In this document: in pieces, positions 1 to 7,947 of the stretch
How the letters are laid out: each line of letters begins with the position of its first letter
Numbering within the stretch: position 1 is the stretch's first letter
From: Lacticaseibacillus absianus
GTDB taxonomy: Bacteria; Bacillota; Bacilli; Lactobacillales; Lactobacillaceae
Reading direction: 5' to 3'
Length of the DNA: 64,000 nt
Assembly (NCBI RefSeq): GCF_013407595.1
Contig: NZ_JABEKX010000002.1
Span: 1-64,000, forward strand
Program-made: the position numbers and the translations under genes
The notes under the pieces: model-generated
Told to the model about the DNA's origin: nothing
The model's database searches: none
What the model saw: only the letters and a program-made list of their open reading frames with translations

Positions 1-1
1 C

Positions 2-244
2 AGCATCAAGGTAACCGGCACCGTACTCACCGCCACCGAGAAGACCGTCAACGACGACCAGGTGATGGAGCTCAAGGTGCGCATCCCGTCGAAAGAGCTG
101 GAGGGCAAGCGAGACGGCTTCGCCAAGGTACTTAAGGGCACTGCGCAGCTGACCTTCGTGCCTGGCCAGACCGAGCTTGATCTGGACGGTAAGGGCAAAG
201 AGGCGGACGGGCAGACCGAGCTCATCGAAGGTGATGAACAATGA
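2..244 (+). CDS. Phage protein of unknown function, 5' end outside window
   Basis: The reading frame is open from the first bases of the window, so the gene begins upstream and only its last 80 residues are seen. GTG and ATG codons at 62 and 65 are internal candidates, but nothing favours them over a start outside the window. The visible part is hydrophilic and acidic at its end (EGDEQ). I do not recognise a family. The stop overlaps the next start (ATGA at 241-244), so it is translationally coupled to the small membrane protein and belongs to the prophage early/middle operon. Confidence 0.6.
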   Translation, partial: SIKVTGTVLTATEKTVNDDQVMELKVRIPSKELEGKRDGFAKVLKGTAQLTFVPGQTELDLDGKGKEADGQTELIEGDEQ

Positions 245-462
245 GCTGGCAAGCAGTGATCCTCACCATCTTCTTCGTGCTTGTCGGCATCGTACTGGCC
301 TTTCTCGTGATAGTGTCCATTATCGGTCATCACGCTTGGCGTGAGATTAAAAAAGAGAACGATGAGTTTGATCGCGAGTTTGAGGCTAAGCAATCAGCGC
401 TTGATGCGGAGTTCAAGGCCAAGGCAGATGATTATCGTCAAATGTTGAAGGAGCGAAAGTAG
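241..462 (+). CDS. Small phage membrane protein with coiled-coil tail
   Basis: A 73-residue protein with one N-terminal membrane segment (about residues 5-30) followed by a highly charged helix rich in Lys, Glu and Asp, likely a coiled coil on the cytoplasmic side. The start overlaps the stop of the preceding gene and its own stop (460-462) overlaps the GTG of the next, so it sits in a tightly packed operon. No family is recognised; function unknown. Confidence 0.65.
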   Translation: MSWQAVILTIFFVLVGIVLAFLVIVSIIGHHAWREIKKENDEFDREFEAKQSALDAEFKAKADDYRQMLKERK

Positions 463-611
463 TGGGTAAGAAGGGCCAGCGCATCAAAGCCAAGCGCCGC
501 AAGCAGCGCGCCGCCAGGAAGGCAAACATGGAACGGTCGAAGACTGGTGCAGTCAGTTTGGAAAATAAGCCAGCTCCGGCGCAATGGGGCTTCCGCCGCG
601 CGCAAGGCTAA
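462..611 (+). CDS. Very small basic phage protein
   Basis: GTG start at 462 overlapping the previous stop, with an AAGGAG site about nine bases upstream (447-452). The 49-residue product is strongly basic in its first half (runs of KK, KRRK and RKA), suggesting a nucleic-acid-binding peptide. The rest is short and featureless. Support comes from the coupled start, the SD site and the uninterrupted packing with its neighbours. No function can be given. Confidence 0.5.
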   Translation: MGKKGQRIKAKRRKQRAARKANMERSKTGAVSLENKPAPAQWGFRRAQG

Positions 612-627
612 TTTGGAAAATAAAAAG

Positions 628-688
628 GGCCACCCCGAAGGACGGCCACGAATTGATTCGACACTCAATTCTAGCACAAGGGGTGGCC
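628..688 (+). promoter_or_regulatory. Structured leader of the ArpU-like gene masking its SD site
   Basis: A perfect 9-base inverted repeat, GGCCACCCC at 628-636 and GGGGTGGCC at 680-688, encloses a second one, AATTGA at 651-656 and TCAATT at 665-670. The right outer arm contains the G-rich SD region of the gene starting at 692. In the mRNA the outer stem would occupy the ribosome binding site. That it regulates translation is inference. Confidence 0.45.
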
Positions 689-691
689 ATA

Positions 692-1126
692 ATGAAAAAG
701 TATACAAAAGCGCGGTTCAGCTGGCTCGAGAGCTATTTGGCCAACGAGGAGGAGATCGCGAGTTTGGAGATCAGTCTGACCCGGAGCCGCCTCGAGTTGC
801 GGCGGTGGACCGAAGGCGACCTCAAGAATGTGCGCATCGCGAAGCAGTCGCACGCGGCTAAGATTGAAACGATCATCACCGCTAATCAGCAGCTGCTGGA
901 CGAAGACCTCCGGCTGCGTGATCAGACCCTCGACCTGATCGAGCACTTCGACGGCATCGAGAATCAAATACTCAAATGCAAGTACGTGCGCGGCATGAGC
1001 CTGAGCGAGATTGCCGACATCGATGGTATTGGGTACAGCTACGACACTATCCGCAAAATTCACGCCGAACTCAAGCGGCGCCTGGACTTTCTCAACAAAT
1101 GGGACCTGCAAGAAATTGTGCACTAA
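692..1126 (+). CDS. ArpU-like late-gene transcription regulator
   Basis: 144 residues, starting at the ATG at 692, which has a G-rich SD just upstream; the frame is open further upstream but without a better site. The first two thirds are helical and charged. The C-terminal third (residues ~95-140, 'RGMSLSEIADIDGIGYSYDT') has the look of a sigma-70 region-4-type helix-turn-helix. This layout and position, just upstream of the terminase genes, fits the ArpU/RinA-type regulators that switch on late genes in phages of low-GC Gram-positives. Family assignment is by layout and motif, so moderate. It would act on the late promoter serving packaging and structural genes. Confidence 0.65.
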   Translation: MKKYTKARFSWLESYLANEEEIASLEISLTRSRLELRRWTEGDLKNVRIAKQSHAAKIETIITANQQLLDEDLRLRDQTLDLIEHFDGIENQILKCKYVRGMSLSEIADIDGIGYSYDTIRKIHAELKRRLDFLNKWDLQEIVH

Positions 1127-1154
1127 ATGTGCGCACACTAAAGTCACAGACAGC

Positions 1155-1183
1155 TTGCTTGGACTGTGGTATGGTTATAGCAT
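1155..1183 (+). promoter_or_regulatory. Possible promoter of the SieB-like gene
   Basis: TTGCTT at 1155-1160 and TAGCAT at 1178-1183 are separated by 17 bases, upstream of the AT-rich gene starting at 1252. Both boxes are four-of-six matches, so this is a weak candidate. A private promoter would fit a lysogenically expressed moron gene. Confidence 0.25.
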
Positions 1184-1251
1184 CGAAAATATGAATCACC
1201 TCGTAGTATTCGGCAGCGATGTCGGGTACTATTTTTTGTGGAGGTGACTAT

Positions 1252-1749
1252 ATGCCAAATATAAAAAGCGTCTTGACGCTTCCTACTAAAATTTGGGGAG
1301 TGATATCTTTTGCGGGGACCGCTTTATTGCTTGGAGAGCCTTTGTTGAAACGATACAGCGGCGGCTCAGAACTATTTTTGAAATATGGGGTGTGGTTTGC
1401 TGTAATCACATTACTAGCCTATTCGTTCTTAGTAATTGAGCTTATTCTGTACTTTTGGAGAATGCGTAGGCAAAAGCAGGAATGGCTATCTAAAATTGCA
1501 TATTTGAACAACCTAACATCTGATAAGAAGATGATTATCTCAAAGCTCTATTTAGCGCCTACGCATGTATTGAAGCTAAAATATAATGTCGAACAGGTGA
1601 GGGAGCTCGAAGAAAACTTGGTGATTGGGCGGACAATGAACACACAAATTGTATTTGGAGACGATTTTTCAAATATTCAGTGGGACTACATGCTGCAACC
1701 ATGGGTCGTTCAACTAATTGATGAGAACAAAATAACTCTTAAATCCTAG
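1252..1749 (+). CDS. SieB-like superinfection exclusion membrane protein
   Basis: 165 residues from the ATG at 1252, preceded by GGAGGTG with good spacing. Two membrane segments lie near residues 12-30 and 43-63, followed by a basic stretch (RMRRQKQ) and a soluble C-terminal domain. The opening ('LTLPTKIWGVISFAG') and the closing PWVVQLI motif resemble the superinfection-exclusion B family found in phages of Gram-positives. Such proteins sit in the host membrane and block development of other phages. The gene is visibly more AT-rich than everything around it and has its own terminator, typical of a moron acquired by transfer. Family call is from memory of the pattern. Confidence 0.6.
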   Translation: MPNIKSVLTLPTKIWGVISFAGTALLLGEPLLKRYSGGSELFLKYGVWFAVITLLAYSFLVIELILYFWRMRRQKQEWLSKIAYLNNLTSDKKMIISKLYLAPTHVLKLKYNVEQVRELEENLVIGRTMNTQIVFGDDFSNIQWDYMLQPWVVQLIDENKITLKS

Positions 1750-1768
1750 GCGCTTCGGCGTCTTTTTT
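1747..1768 (+). terminator. Rho-independent terminator after the SieB-like gene
   Basis: A short GC hairpin with a TTCG loop (GGCGC TTCG GCGTC) followed by six T residues, directly after the stop codon. Confidence 0.6.
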
Positions 1769-1798
1769 GATGCAGTCAGGGAGGTGTGGTGATATGTA

Positions 1799-2650
1799 AT
1801 GGCTAAGGGTAAGTTCGAGTACTGGTTGACTGATGACGGACAGACCTTGCTTCAGGGCTGGGCGCGACAGGGTCTTAGTGACAAGCAGCTCGCTCACAAT
1901 ATGGGCGTATCAGTCGCCACCCTGTATAACTACAAAAGGTCTCACTTAGAGATTTTAGAGGCTATAAAAAAGGGTAAGGAAGTCGTCGACTTCGAGGTCG
2001 AAAACGCACTCCTAAAGCGCGCCAAAGGCTTCGAGACTGTCGAGGAGACCGAGGAGCTGATCGAGGACACGGGTCAGAAAAAGCGACATGACGAGGTGCC
2101 CGCCCTGACCGAAGACGACTGGACCTTTGCCAAAGCGTACTTTGCTGGTGCCTGTGCATACTGCGGTCGAGAGACTGATCTGACCAAGGACCATTTGGAT
2201 CCGCTTGAAAATGGCGGTAAGCTCGATCGCTTCAACGTCGTGCCGGCTTGTCAGCGATGCAATTCGTCGAAGAAGGATCGTCAGTGGCTAGCCTGGTTCG
2301 GCAAGCAGAAGTTCTACGACAAGCAGCGGGCCGCGAAGATCACCGACTATATCGATCTTATGCTCCGACTGCCGAAAAAGTCACCGCAGCCGAAGCTGAC
2401 GGTGACCAAGCGTGTCACCAAGTATGTGCCGCCGGACACAGCGGCCATGATCTACTGGCTCAAGGTGCGCGATCCGGACCACTGGCAAGAGCGGCTGGCT
2501 GCAGCCCAGGCTGACAAGGCCGGTGCAGAGGCTGGATTGGCTAGATACAAGACAGACCTGCTGACCGGCGGCGGAGACGTGACAGAGGGGACGGTGATCA
2601 TTGATGACATCGGATCAGGCGATCAAGTCGAAGATGACCATCAAGATTAA
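1799..2650 (+). CDS. terS: Terminase small subunit with an internal HNH endonuclease
   Basis: 283 residues. The N-terminus (1-90) is a TerS-type DNA-binding region: a helix-turn-helix near 23-45 (LSDKQLAHNMGVSVATLYNY) and the typical stretch before KRAKGF. Residues about 95-197 form a complete HNH nuclease: zinc cysteines C119/C122 and C151/C154, the D131-H132 pair, N146 and N155. From about residue 200 the TerS pattern resumes with TKYVPPDTAAMIYWL, the conserved C-terminal part. The HNH unit thus looks inserted in frame inside the small terminase. There are no intein splice residues, so a true fusion is likely. TerS recognises the packaging site; HNH enzymes beside terminases are known to help packaging. 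SD GGAGGTG at 1780-1786. Confidence 0.85.
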   Translation: MAKGKFEYWLTDDGQTLLQGWARQGLSDKQLAHNMGVSVATLYNYKRSHLEILEAIKKGKEVVDFEVENALLKRAKGFETVEETEELIEDTGQKKRHDEVPALTEDDWTFAKAYFAGACAYCGRETDLTKDHLDPLENGGKLDRFNVVPACQRCNSSKKDRQWLAWFGKQKFYDKQRAAKITDYIDLMLRLPKKSPQPKLTVTKRVTKYVPPDTAAMIYWLKVRDPDHWQERLAAAQADKAGAEAGLARYKTDLLTGGGDVTEGTVIIDDIGSGDQVEDDHQD

Positions 2651-3944
2651 GCTGTCCGACATGGTGCAGCCGCACTTCTACCCATTTTGGCGGTCTCACG
2701 CGCCGTACTCGATCCTGAACGGCGGCCGTGGTAGCTTCAAATCTTCGACCGTGTCGCTCAAAATCGTGACCAAGGTCAAGCGGCTGACGCAGGCAGGTCA
2801 CAAGGCCAATGTGATCTGCATTCGAGAGAACAGCAAATACCTGCGCGACTCGATCTACAAGCAGATCGTCTGGGCGCTGGACATGCTGCACATGACGGAT
2901 GAGTTCGAGTTCCGGGTGTCACCGATGGAGATCATTCACCGGCGCACCGGCAGCACCTTCTACTTCTACGGCGCTCAGGACCCGAACAAGCTCAAGTCAA
3001 ACACCGTGCGTGATGTGGTGGCTGTCTGGTATGAAGAGGCGGCGAACTTCAGCGGGCCAGAGGTCTTCGACCAGGCGAACCCCACGTTCATTCGTCAGCG
3101 ATCGCCATGGGTCGATCATGTGGCCGTGTATTACACGTACAACCCGCCCAAGAGTCCGTATGAGTGGATCAACGAGTGGATCGACAGCTTACGCGGGGAT
3201 GATGACTACTTCATCGACACGAGCACGTACTTAGACGACGAGCTCGGGATCACCGATGAGCAGACGCTCAAGCTGATCCAGAAGTACAAGGACAACGACT
3301 TTGACTACTATCGCTGGCTGTATCTCGGCGAGGTCGTCGGCCTGGGGACCAACGTCTACAACATGAACCTGTTTCACCTGTTGCAGGCGGTGCCGCCAGA
3401 CGACGAGATCCTGGCGCTGACTTTCTCGGTCGATACCGGGCACATGCAGTCGGCCACGGCCGTATCGGGGTATGGCTTCAGTGCTAAGGGCAACGTTTAC
3501 GTCTTGGACACCTACTACTACTCACCGGCGCGCCAGGTCAACAAGAAGCCGCCCAGTGAGCTGGTGAAGGATATGCACGCCTTCCTGCTGCAGATCAGTG
3601 CCGCTTATCCGGGCGCGCCGATCATCAACAAAACGATTGACTCGGCTGAGGGCGCGATCCGCAACCAATACAGTCACGACTATCACGACGACTGGCACCC
3701 GGTGGCCAAGGCCAAGGAGGCCGACATGATCGATGTGGCACAGGATCTGCTGGCGCAGGGGCGCGTCTATGTCCTCGACACTCCGGGCAACGCAGTCTTC
3801 ATGACTGAGCATCAGCAGTATCAGTGGGACGAGAAGACCATGGAGTCAAGCGACCCGAAGGTTATCAAAGAGAATGACCACACGTGTGACGAGTTCAAGT
3901 ACATGTGCTTGGACAACCGCCGCCGGTTAGGTCTCAAACGCTAA
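2634..3944 (+). CDS. terL: Terminase large subunit (PBSX-type)
   Basis: The packaging motor and headful/cos nuclease, acting at the procapsid portal. The Walker A variant GGRGSFKSS is at residues 30-38, Walker B VVAVWYEEA at 128-136, and RNase H-like nuclease aspartates at D267 (FSVDTGH) and D336 (TIDSAEG). Length about 436 residues fits the family. I chose the ATG at 2634, giving MTIKIKL, the usual family opening; an ATG at 2604 and a TTG at 2601 in the same frame are possible. The gene overlaps the end of terS. Confidence 0.92.
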   Translation: MTIKIKLSDMVQPHFYPFWRSHAPYSILNGGRGSFKSSTVSLKIVTKVKRLTQAGHKANVICIRENSKYLRDSIYKQIVWALDMLHMTDEFEFRVSPMEIIHRRTGSTFYFYGAQDPNKLKSNTVRDVVAVWYEEAANFSGPEVFDQANPTFIRQRSPWVDHVAVYYTYNPPKSPYEWINEWIDSLRGDDDYFIDTSTYLDDELGITDEQTLKLIQKYKDNDFDYYRWLYLGEVVGLGTNVYNMNLFHLLQAVPPDDEILALTFSVDTGHMQSATAVSGYGFSAKGNVYVLDTYYYSPARQVNKKPPSELVKDMHAFLLQISAAYPGAPIINKTIDSAEGAIRNQYSHDYHDDWHPVAKAKEADMIDVAQDLLAQGRVYVLDTPGNAVFMTEHQQYQWDEKTMESSDPKVIKENDHTCDEFKYMCLDNRRRLGLKR

Positions 3945-3957
3945 GGAGGTGGCGCCT

Positions 3958-5523
3958 GTGGGCCTCATCGACAAGATTCGCAATCTATTTCGGAAAGGGG
4001 GTGTGGCTATGGGTATGGGACAAAACCTGAGCAAGATCACCGATCACCCTAAGATTAATGTGGATGCGCATGAGTATGACCGCATCGACCGGGACAAGCT
4101 TTATTTCAAGGGCACATTCCCAGACATCAAGTTCTCCAACACCTATGGCGATCCGGTCAAGCGCCCATACGTCAGCCTCAACATGATGCAGGTTGTTTGC
4201 CGGCGCCTGGCTAGTCTGCTGTACAACGAGCAGAGTAAGGTGTCAGTCGACACTCGCAAAGTGACGAAGGGGGATGGCGTACCGGCCACTCCGGCAGACG
4301 ACGAAGCTAATGACTTCGTGCAGTCTGTGCTGCAGGCCAATGACTTCAGCAAGAACTTCGAGCGATACTTGGAGAGCTGCCTAGCCATGGGCGGGCTGGC
4401 TATCCGGCCATATGTTGATGCCGAGACTGGCAGTATCAAGCTGGCCTGGATCCAGGCGCCGAATTTCTACCCGCTGCGGAGCAACACTAATGACGTGAGC
4501 GCCGCGGCGATCGCCACCCCGACTACTGTCACCGAAAGCGGCCGCACCGTCTACTACACGCTACTGGAGTTCCACGAGTGGCATCCGGCGGGCTACACCA
4601 TCACGAACGAGCTGTATCGGTCCGAGATGAAGACGGAGATCGGCAAACAGGTGCCGCTTGGCGCACTGTATCCGGAGCTGGCCGACACAGCCAGCTTGCC
4701 CGGTTTCAGTCGCCCGCTGTTTGTCTATCTCAAGCCCGCTGGCTTCAACAACAAGAGCCTCAACAGTCCGCTCGGCATTGGCGTGTGTGACAACGCACTG
4801 ACCACACTCAAGCAGCTCAACGACGCATACGATCAGTTCAACTGGGAGGTGCGCAACGGCCAACGCAAGTACGCGGTGCCTGAATCCATGACTGATGTAA
4901 CCTTTATCAAGGGCGGCCATGAAGGCCCCAAGCAGACATTTGACCCTGATCAGAACGTCTTCGTGCAAGTCCCTGGTAATCCGGACAAGATGGAAGTGGT
5001 CGACCTGACCGCGCCGATCCGCGCCACCGACTACGTGACCAGCCTGAATCAGTTCCTCAAGACACTGGAGATGCAGGTGGGGCTGTCTGCCGGAACCTTC
5101 TCGTTTGATGGCCAAGCCGTCAAGACGGCCACTGAGGTCATCAGTGAGAACAGCATGACCTACCAAACGCGCAACAGCCATTTGACGATGGTCGAGCGGG
5201 CGATCAAGGAGCTGGTGGTGTCGATCTGCGAACTGGCAGAGGCGACCACAATCGACGGCAAGAGCCTATACACCGGTCCGATACCGACCGCCGATCAGGT
5301 GGCTGTCGATTTCGACGACGGCATCTTCACCGACAAGGGCGCCACGGCAGACTACTGGATCAAGCTGCAGGCGGCCGGCCTATGCACCGACTGGCAGGCC
5401 ATCATGCACATCCAAGGCGTGACCGAGGACAGGGCTAAGTCCATTGCGGCCGAGATTGCAGGCGCCACAGCCGACAATCAGCCAGACACCAACGAGGGTA
5501 TGTTTGGGGACGGTGATGCCTAA
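3958..5523 (+). CDS. Phage portal protein (A118-type)
   Basis: 521 residues forming the dodecameric portal through which DNA enters and leaves the head. The conserved 'VSLNMMQVVCRRLASLLYNE' region near the N-terminus is characteristic of the A118/SPP1 gp6-like portal family. Gene order (terL-portal-minor capsid) supports this. The GTG at 3958 is taken as start, because GGAGGT at 3945-3950 is correctly spaced for it; an earlier in-frame GTG at 3949 lies inside that SD. The stop overlaps the next ATG (TAATG). Confidence 0.9.
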   Translation: MGLIDKIRNLFRKGGVAMGMGQNLSKITDHPKINVDAHEYDRIDRDKLYFKGTFPDIKFSNTYGDPVKRPYVSLNMMQVVCRRLASLLYNEQSKVSVDTRKVTKGDGVPATPADDEANDFVQSVLQANDFSKNFERYLESCLAMGGLAIRPYVDAETGSIKLAWIQAPNFYPLRSNTNDVSAAAIATPTTVTESGRTVYYTLLEFHEWHPAGYTITNELYRSEMKTEIGKQVPLGALYPELADTASLPGFSRPLFVYLKPAGFNNKSLNSPLGIGVCDNALTTLKQLNDAYDQFNWEVRNGQRKYAVPESMTDVTFIKGGHEGPKQTFDPDQNVFVQVPGNPDKMEVVDLTAPIRATDYVTSLNQFLKTLEMQVGLSAGTFSFDGQAVKTATEVISENSMTYQTRNSHLTMVERAIKELVVSICELAEATTIDGKSLYTGPIPTADQVAVDFDDGIFTDKGATADYWIKLQAAGLCTDWQAIMHIQGVTEDRAKSIAAEIAGATADNQPDTNEGMFGDGDA

Positions 5524-7013
5524 TGCCCAAGGTTACGCGGCACCAGCTGACGGTGCAGCAGTCGCTGATCGGTGACATCTACCAGCATCTGGAGCAAGCA
5601 ATCTTCAAGGCTTTTGTCTCGCGGCTTAAAGCCCACGGCATTGAGGACTACGACGAGACCAACGTGTTCAAGTGGCAGATGTCGGTGCTCAACGATCTGA
5701 ACCTGATCAACGACGATGTGATCAAGTCAGTCAGCCAGGCGACGAACTTGGCTCGACCGGCCCTGACTGACCTATTCAAGAAGGCGGGCTATGAGGTCGC
5801 GTCTCAGGAGTACGGCAAGCTGGCGAAGGCGACGGGCAAGACGATTGCCCCGAATCTGGTACAGCAGGTGCTCGATGGCTACTTGGACCAAACCTTCTTG
5901 GATCTGGACAACAACATCAACCAGACACTGCTCACCACTAACGCGGCCCAAAATCCGGCGATCAGCACATTTCAACAGATTGCCAAGGAAACTACCGCAG
6001 ATGTGCTGACGGGGCTTAAAACGCCAGTCAGGGCTCTTAGTGATACCATCTATCGCTGGCGAGACAAAGGCATCAGCCGCGGGCTAGTCGATAAGGGCGG
6101 GCATATGTGGTCGATCGACAGTTACGCGCGCACGGTGATCACCACGACCAGCAACCGCGCCTTCCAGGCTGTGCGCGATCAGGCCGCCGCCGATTATGGC
6201 ATCGATGTCTTCCTGATGAGCAGCCACGCTGCCAGTCGGGAAGCCTGCGCGCCGATCCAGGGGAAGCTGGTGACCACTAGGACCACCGGGTTCGTTACGT
6301 CGGACGGTGAGGTTGTTTATCCGCTTGACTCATACGGTTACGGCGAGCCAGGTGGCACGTTTGGGATCAACTGCGGTCATATCAAGTGGCCCTTCATTCC
6401 TGGGGTCAACTCGAACCACCAGGAGCAATTCGATCCAAAAAAGGCCGCTGAGAACGGTCAGACGCAGCAGAAGCAGCGCGCCCTTGAGCGGCGCGTGCGC
6501 GGCTATAAGAATCAGCTTGAGCTGGCCGAGCAGCTAGGCGACGATCGGGGCATACAGAAGTACAAGCTGCTGATTCGCAAGAACCAAGCGGCCCTGCGCC
6601 AGCTGGTCAAGGACAACGACTTCTTAGCCCGCGACTACTCGCGCGAAAAAGCGTTTGGGTTCAACAGCAAGGAGACTGCGGCTATCAAGAAACGGTCGAC
6701 GCTCAATGCTGAAAAGCAAAACCGTCACCTTCCGGGCACCAAAGAGTTCGAGGAAGAACGGCAGAAGCGCAAGGCGCGCGGGGCTCAGACGCAAAGTTGG
6801 TTGACGATTAATGCAGAGCAGACCAAGTTGCTAGGCGACACTTATGGAGTCAAGGATATGACTACCATGTCCAAGGTGTTCACCGCGGAGTTCAGTATCG
6901 GCGAGTATGTTGATCAGAGGACTGGAGAAGTACGTCACACCAATCGTGGTATGATAAAATACAGTAAGACGGGGTATCACATTTACCCAATCAACCCGGA
7001 AAGGAAGGACTAG
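5523..7013 (+). CDS. Minor capsid protein with C-terminal toxin-50-like domain
   Basis: 496 residues. The first ~380 residues match the minor capsid 2 / SPP1 gp7-like family, including 'SSHAASREACAPIQGK' and the NCGH motif of the Mu gpF-type fold. After a charged helix the protein continues with KQNRHLPGT (398-406), a leucine-rich stretch, and IGEYVD followed by IKYSKTGYHIYP (478-489). That succession is the signature of the polymorphic toxin type 50 domain, a Barnase/EndoU/colicin/RelE-like nuclease fold known at the ends of phage head-morphogenesis proteins. Candidate key residues are H402, K482 and H486. It could be ejected with DNA or serve in virion assembly; activity is not shown. It is followed two bases later by a small acidic gene. 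Confidence 0.8.
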   Translation: MPKVTRHQLTVQQSLIGDIYQHLEQAIFKAFVSRLKAHGIEDYDETNVFKWQMSVLNDLNLINDDVIKSVSQATNLARPALTDLFKKAGYEVASQEYGKLAKATGKTIAPNLVQQVLDGYLDQTFLDLDNNINQTLLTTNAAQNPAISTFQQIAKETTADVLTGLKTPVRALSDTIYRWRDKGISRGLVDKGGHMWSIDSYARTVITTTSNRAFQAVRDQAAADYGIDVFLMSSHAASREACAPIQGKLVTTRTTGFVTSDGEVVYPLDSYGYGEPGGTFGINCGHIKWPFIPGVNSNHQEQFDPKKAAENGQTQQKQRALERRVRGYKNQLELAEQLGDDRGIQKYKLLIRKNQAALRQLVKDNDFLARDYSREKAFGFNSKETAAIKKRSTLNAEKQNRHLPGTKEFEEERQKRKARGAQTQSWLTINAEQTKLLGDTYGVKDMTTMSKVFTAEFSIGEYVDQRTGEVRHTNRGMIKYSKTGYHIYPINPERKD

Positions 7014-7014
7014 C

Positions 7015-7224
7015 ATGGACGATCAGTATTATGACTTTGTTCGCGATTATGAAAATCGAGACGTGACGATGACGCTCAAATCGGGCGAAAAATTGACCGG
7101 ATATGTTGAAGTCACTTATCCGGCCGACGATGACGACACGGGACGTGTGTCGTTCTCGCTGGGCACTAATCCGGGCATGCGGAATGTTTACCTGGATGAC
7201 ATTGAGACAATCGCACTAACCTAA
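7015..7224 (+). CDS. Small acidic protein, possible partner of the toxin-like domain
   Basis: 69 residues, strongly acidic (15 Asp/Glu against 6 Lys/Arg, with a run of four Asp). The alternating pattern (VTMTLKSGEKLTGYVEV ... VYLDDIETI) suggests a small Sm/SH3-like beta barrel. It begins two bases after the toxin-like minor capsid gene, with an AAGGAAGGA site inside that gene's end, and is followed by a terminator, so the pair forms one unit. Position and charge fit an immunity protein, but no family is recognised and that is inference. Confidence 0.7.
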   Translation: MDDQYYDFVRDYENRDVTMTLKSGEKLTGYVEVTYPADDDDTGRVSFSLGTNPGMRNVYLDDIETIALT

Positions 7225-7250
7225 CGCTCGCCAGCTGGTGGGCGTTTTCT
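7225..7250 (+). terminator. Terminator after the minor capsid pair
   Basis: GC-rich hairpin (CGCTCGCC AGCT GGTGGGCG, with G-U pairs) followed by TTTT. The next 95 bases before the scaffold gene hold two further small inverted repeats: TGGGTA/TACCCA, and GCGGG/CCCGC near 7310-7325. Confidence 0.6.
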
Positions 7251-7347
7251 TATGCACCGCGACCTGGGTAAGTCGCTAAACTGCTTATTTTTTGTACCCA
7301 AATCCACGCGGGAGCAGACCCGCTCAACAACTGCTTAGGAGATCGGT

Positions 7348-7935
7348 ATGAATCCAGAAGCATTGAAAGCATTAGGACTGAATGATGAGCAAATCAAGGG
7401 CACCATGGTGCTGTACGGCAAGGACCTGAACCCGCTTAAGGAGCAGGTGACTAGCCTGACGACTGAGCGTGACGCGGCCAAGGCACAAGTGACCACGGTC
7501 ACTGGGCAACTCGACCAGCTGCAGAAGGACCACAAGAGCGATAGCGAACTCAAGGCTGAGATCGACAAGCTCAAGGAAGCCAATACGCAGGCCGAGAAGG
7601 ACGCGGCGGCACAGTTGAACCAGGTGAAGCTCGACAGTGCGACCAACCTCGCCCTGCTGCAGTCTGGCGCGCTCAACGCCAAGGCGGTCACCGCACTGCT
7701 GAACAAGGACACATTGAAGCTTGACGACAAGGGCAACCTGACCGGGCTGGATGACCAGCTCAAGGCGCTTAAGGAAGCAGACGACAGCAAGTTCTTATTC
7801 AAGACGGCAGATCCAGCCGACAAGAAGCCAAACAGCCCACAGATCACCCCACCGGGCAACCCTAATGCAGACCCAGCTGGCGGCACGAGCATGGTCGACA
7901 AAATCGCCGCTCGGCTTGCTGGCAAGACAATCTAA
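7348..7935 (+). CDS. Capsid scaffolding protein (GP20-type)
   Basis: 195 residues, highly charged and helical through residues ~25-100 (coiled coil), then a hydrophilic Pro/Asn-rich segment and a short C-terminal helix (MVDKIAARLAGKTI). This pattern, and the place between portal/minor capsid genes and the major capsid gene, is that of the GP20-type scaffold that guides procapsid assembly and leaves before maturation. The start is preceded by TAGGAGA. Confidence 0.82.
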   Translation: MNPEALKALGLNDEQIKGTMVLYGKDLNPLKEQVTSLTTERDAAKAQVTTVTGQLDQLQKDHKSDSELKAEIDKLKEANTQAEKDAAAQLNQVKLDSATNLALLQSGALNAKAVTALLNKDTLKLDDKGNLTGLDDQLKALKEADDSKFLFKTADPADKKPNSPQITPPGNPNADPAGGTSMVDKIAARLAGKTI

Positions 7936-7947
7936 GGAGGGCATAAC

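Noticed and set aside
2085-2390. Intein in the small terminase
   Set aside because: No N-terminal Cys/Ser block and no C-terminal HN splice junction; the segment is a plain HNH domain.
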